Origin: Dolomedes plantarius
Lineage: Eukaryota > Arthropoda > Arachnida > Araneae > Dolomedidae
Direction of reading: 5' to 3'
Length of the DNA: 64,000 nt
Assembly: GCA_907164885.2 (NCBI GenBank)
Contig: OU015500.1
Coordinates: 50,003,533-50,067,532, forward strand
Every line of letters starts with the position of its first letter. Position 1 is the stretch's first letter. Shown one piece after another: positions 60,912-64,000 of the stretch. The notes below the pieces were generated by a model, which was not told the origin of the DNA, made no database searches, and worked only from the letters and a program-made list of their open reading frames with translations. Position numbers and translations under genes: made by a program.

Positions 60912-61370
60912 TCTATATATATATATAACAGTTCCGTGACTGACTGACTGACAGATAACGCACAGACCAAACCGCTGGACCTGAAGGGCTGAAATTTTGC
61001 ATGGCGATTCTTCTTATATAGTAAGGTTTCACTAAGAAAGGTTTTTGGAAAACTTTTCTTAGATTTTTTAAAATTATATTTTTAAGCTGTTTTTGGCAAT
61101 TTTTTTAAGTTTGCATTTAAAATAATAATCTGAGGGTTATAAAATGTATATCACGAGAAAGATCATAAAAATTCCTCTAAAATGAAATCTTTTTCAAATA
61201 TACCTCCATTTTCTGATTTCTAGTGAATTTTTAAAAATTAATTTTTAGAATTTAACTTATTAAATGCTGATCACGTGGTTTTCTTTCTTTTTGTGATAAT
61301 TTAAATTAATTTTGCGTCACGTGCATTAAAACAAAATAAATTGACACAAAAAATATTCAAATACGGTAAA
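60912..61370 (+). mobile_element. Helitron family A, older partial copy
   Basis: Opposite orientation to the array. Starts TCTATATATATATATAACAG after A, keeps the 5' half with many substitutions, and fades out before any CTAG end. Confidence 0.7.
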
Positions 61371-61693
61371 AGATAAATTTAATCACTATATTATAGTATT
61401 AGATATAATAGTTATTTGATCTACGTATCGTTACTAATTTCCTTAATTCATTTAAGATGTTATCAGATTTTTTCATTATTAATATAACGTATAAACAAAT
61501 ATTTATATTGCGTAGTTTCAGACCTCCTAAATAATTTGATTCTATTTTTTATTGATCATTATTGAATACTAAATTTCGCGGCGGCAAACAAATTATATTT
61601 AATATAATTAGTAACAATCTAGCCCTCCCTATCTATGAATAGATTACACAGTCACTCAGTTCCCGCAGAAAGAAGAAACTTCTTGATTCCTTC
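61371..61693. other. AT-rich, includes a possible minus-strand 3' UTR
   Basis: ttttatt at about 61548-61554 is AATAAA on the minus strand, about 140 bases beyond the stop of the exon at 61694. Nothing else seen. Confidence 0.4.
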
Positions 61694-61878
61694 TTAATCT
61701 TTATTTTTGCTTTCAGAGCTTTCTTTCAAATCACGAGAGATTGAATCCTGCTCTAGTTTGGGTCTTTTATTTTTAGAACTTCTCTCTCCTGATGTATTTT
61801 TTGGTGAAATATATGAAAGGAAATAGGGAAATCGAAATGGATCAGCATCAGCACAATATTCTTCAATGAAAATGAGAA
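61694..61878 (-). CDS. Probable terminal exon of an unrecognised host gene
   Basis: Minus-strand frame of 60 residues plus TAA, with no ATG. It follows a strong acceptor (ttttacctctcttaaactag). Text: FIEEYCADADPFRFPYFLSY, then a hydrophilic tail with a basic cluster NKRPKLEQ, perhaps a nuclear signal. It starts with two bases of a split codon, matched by the exon at 62033-62103. I do not recognise the family. The open frame also runs some way upstream of the acceptor, so the start could lie further out. Confidence 0.5.
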
Positions 61879-62032
61879 CTAGTTTAAGAGAGGTAAAACG
61901 TTGTATAGGTAATATGTGATAAAAGTTTATGGTAAATACAGAACATAACTAACGTATTCGGTGCACGTATTTCAAAAATCATATAAAGTTTTTATATGTC
62001 TTTAAATGTGATAGGAGTCTCTGTAAATTTAC

Positions 62033-62103
62033 TCGTTCCTCTATACGCAGATTTAGCTGTTTTTGTGAAATCGGTCTCTCCGAGGGCTCTTCTCAAACCT
62101 AAA
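62033..62103 (-). CDS. Probable penultimate exon of the same minus-strand gene
   Basis: 71 bases on the minus strand, acceptor aaaatgtag, donor acga|gtaaat. Reads LGLRRALGETDFTKTAKSAYRGT, with one leading and one trailing base of split codons. The trailing A plus TT of the next exon makes ATT, so phase agrees across a 154-base GT-AG intron. Short and unrecognised, hence modest confidence. Confidence 0.4.
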
Positions 62104-62150
62104 CTACATTTTAAAAGTAGTAAATGTGGTCATATATATATATATACATA

Positions 62151-62312
62151 CAGTGGAATCTCGATCGATAATTTTTCAAGGGACCGATATAGCTGGTTGA
62201 ACTGAACGATAGATGCGGGAACATAACAAAGCAACAGGATCGTTGCAACTGGGTGAAATAAACGGCACATACGGGAAAAAGATGATTCGGGGAACGGTCG
62301 ATCGAGATTCCA

Positions 62313-62315
<3 letters not shown>
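62151..62315 (+). mobile_element. Pogo/Tigger-like MITE 1
   Basis: 165 bp with CAGTGGAATCTCGATCGA at both ends (inverted) and TA on both sides. No coding content. Confidence 0.75.

Positions 62316-62407
<92 letters not shown>
62316..62407. repeat. (TA)n between the two MITEs
   Basis: About 90 bases of nearly pure TA, joining the two oppositely oriented MITEs. Confidence 0.9.
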
Positions 62408-62409
<2 letters not shown>

Positions 62410-62580
62410 GTGGAATCTCGATCGATCGTTTTCGGATCCATCGTTTTTCCGTATGTGTCGTTCATTTTATCCAGTCCCAACGATCATATCACTTTGTTAT
62501 GTTTCCGCATCTATCGTTTTCCCGCATTTATCGTTCATTTCAATTGGTCCCTTGAAAAACGGTAGATCGAGATTCCACTG
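62408..62580 (-). mobile_element. Pogo/Tigger-like MITE 2, inverted
   Basis: 173 bp with the same termini as MITE 1; the interior matches MITE 1 in reverse (for example gttatgtttccgcatctatc). TA on both sides. Confidence 0.75.
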
Positions 62581-62593
62581 TATGTATATATAT

Positions 62594-63480
<887 letters not shown>

Positions 63481-63827
63481 CAAGGGTGTGGTGACCCGGT
63501 TGGCAATGGTGTCGAGCCAGTGATCTGAGGATTACGGGTTCGATGCCGGTTGCTGACAAAATCCACCGCCGTGTTCACTAATGGTGGACGGGGCAAGTTA
63601 AATAGGGAGTGGCTGCAATGTTCTTTAAGTTCTCAAATTTACCTCTGGAGGTGCGGGGTCAAGTGTTCCTGTCTCGTGACTTGACTCTGTTCTAAATTTC
63701 GGGACCGGCTTGTAGGGAGTAATGCTGACCACCTATACGGTGCCACTTAAATGAATGGCCAGCAGTCTCGCCCTTTACTGCGAATAAATGGCGTCATAGC
63801 CAACTATCGGGGCATTTGTAATAAATA
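63481..63827 (+). mobile_element. tRNA-derived SINE with perfect 15-bp TSD
   Basis: Flanked by aattattaataatca at 63466-63480 and 63828-63842. The head has ggttggcaatggtg and, about 35 bases on, gggttcgatgcc as A- and B-box-like elements. The roughly 250-bp body ends in an AATAAAT-type tail. The exact 15-bp duplication points to L1-type target-primed insertion and a fairly recent event. Confidence 0.85.
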
Positions 63828-64000
63828 AATTATTAATAATCAGTTTTAACAATTGAGCTATCAAGCCAGTAATTTTGGCGACATTTTTGGTAGAAAAACT
63901 GGATTATGCCATGCATCCCGTTGCACAAAATTAGAAAATGAATATTTCGTTCTGGTGACCACTGACTTGGTCAGCTATCCTATTTTTGTTTATTTGGACT
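63828..64000. other. Window end, nothing recognised
   Basis: Too short to assign. Confidence 0.4.

Overview
This is a eukaryotic, animal, most likely arthropod window. It is AT-rich, has long repeat-filled introns, and is dominated by transposable elements of animal type (Helitrons, hAT, Tc1/mariner, Tigger, Merlin-like, Ty3/gypsy, LINE, tRNA-derived SINEs). Nothing prokaryotic was seen. An arachnid such as a spider is my guess from the repeat mix, not something the sequence proves.

Left part (about 1.9-40.8 kb, + strand): the 3' portion of one host gene, an EFCAB6-like multi-EF-hand protein. I can follow 11 exons. Every one has AG/GT borders, and the codon phase matches across all ten introns. 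They encode 629 visible residues and end in a TAA at 40710-40712, with AATAAA 85 bases later. The introns carry nearly all the repeats: a hAT end at the window start, a (CAA)n retroposon, palindromic mariner derivatives, a Tigger element, TTAA-flanked MITEs, SINEs, two more hAT elements, a Helitron and a mariner. The 13.4 kb intron (25145-38546) is packed with Helitrons nested and abutting at A/T sites, followed by a long (TA)n tract and a Tc1-like remnant.

Middle (41.2-46.5 kb): one transposon with an 8-bp target duplication (ACTGTCAT), inverted arms of about 0.85 kb, and a degraded minus-strand gene. That gene has segments reminiscent of PIN/XPG-type nucleases rather than a standard hAT transposase. 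It was later hit by a 5'-truncated jockey-like LINE (in the right arm) and a Tc1 fragment (in the body).

Right part (46.5-64 kb): zinc-finger, Merlin-like and Tc1 remnants; a Helitron; and a young-looking 5.8 kb Ty3/gypsy element on the minus strand with identical 259-bp LTRs. Its reverse-transcriptase core is absent and replaced by an acidic, open coding segment. Then come three head-to-tail Helitrons and two probable terminal exons of an unrecognised minus-strand host gene (61.7-62.1 kb, not starting with ATG). The window ends with a MITE pair in (TA)n repeats and a SINE with a perfect 15-bp target duplication.

The transposons do not form a pathway. Apart from the EFCAB6-like gene and the two probable minus-strand exons, everything recognised is mobile or repetitive DNA. 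Family names rest on motif reading without database searches.
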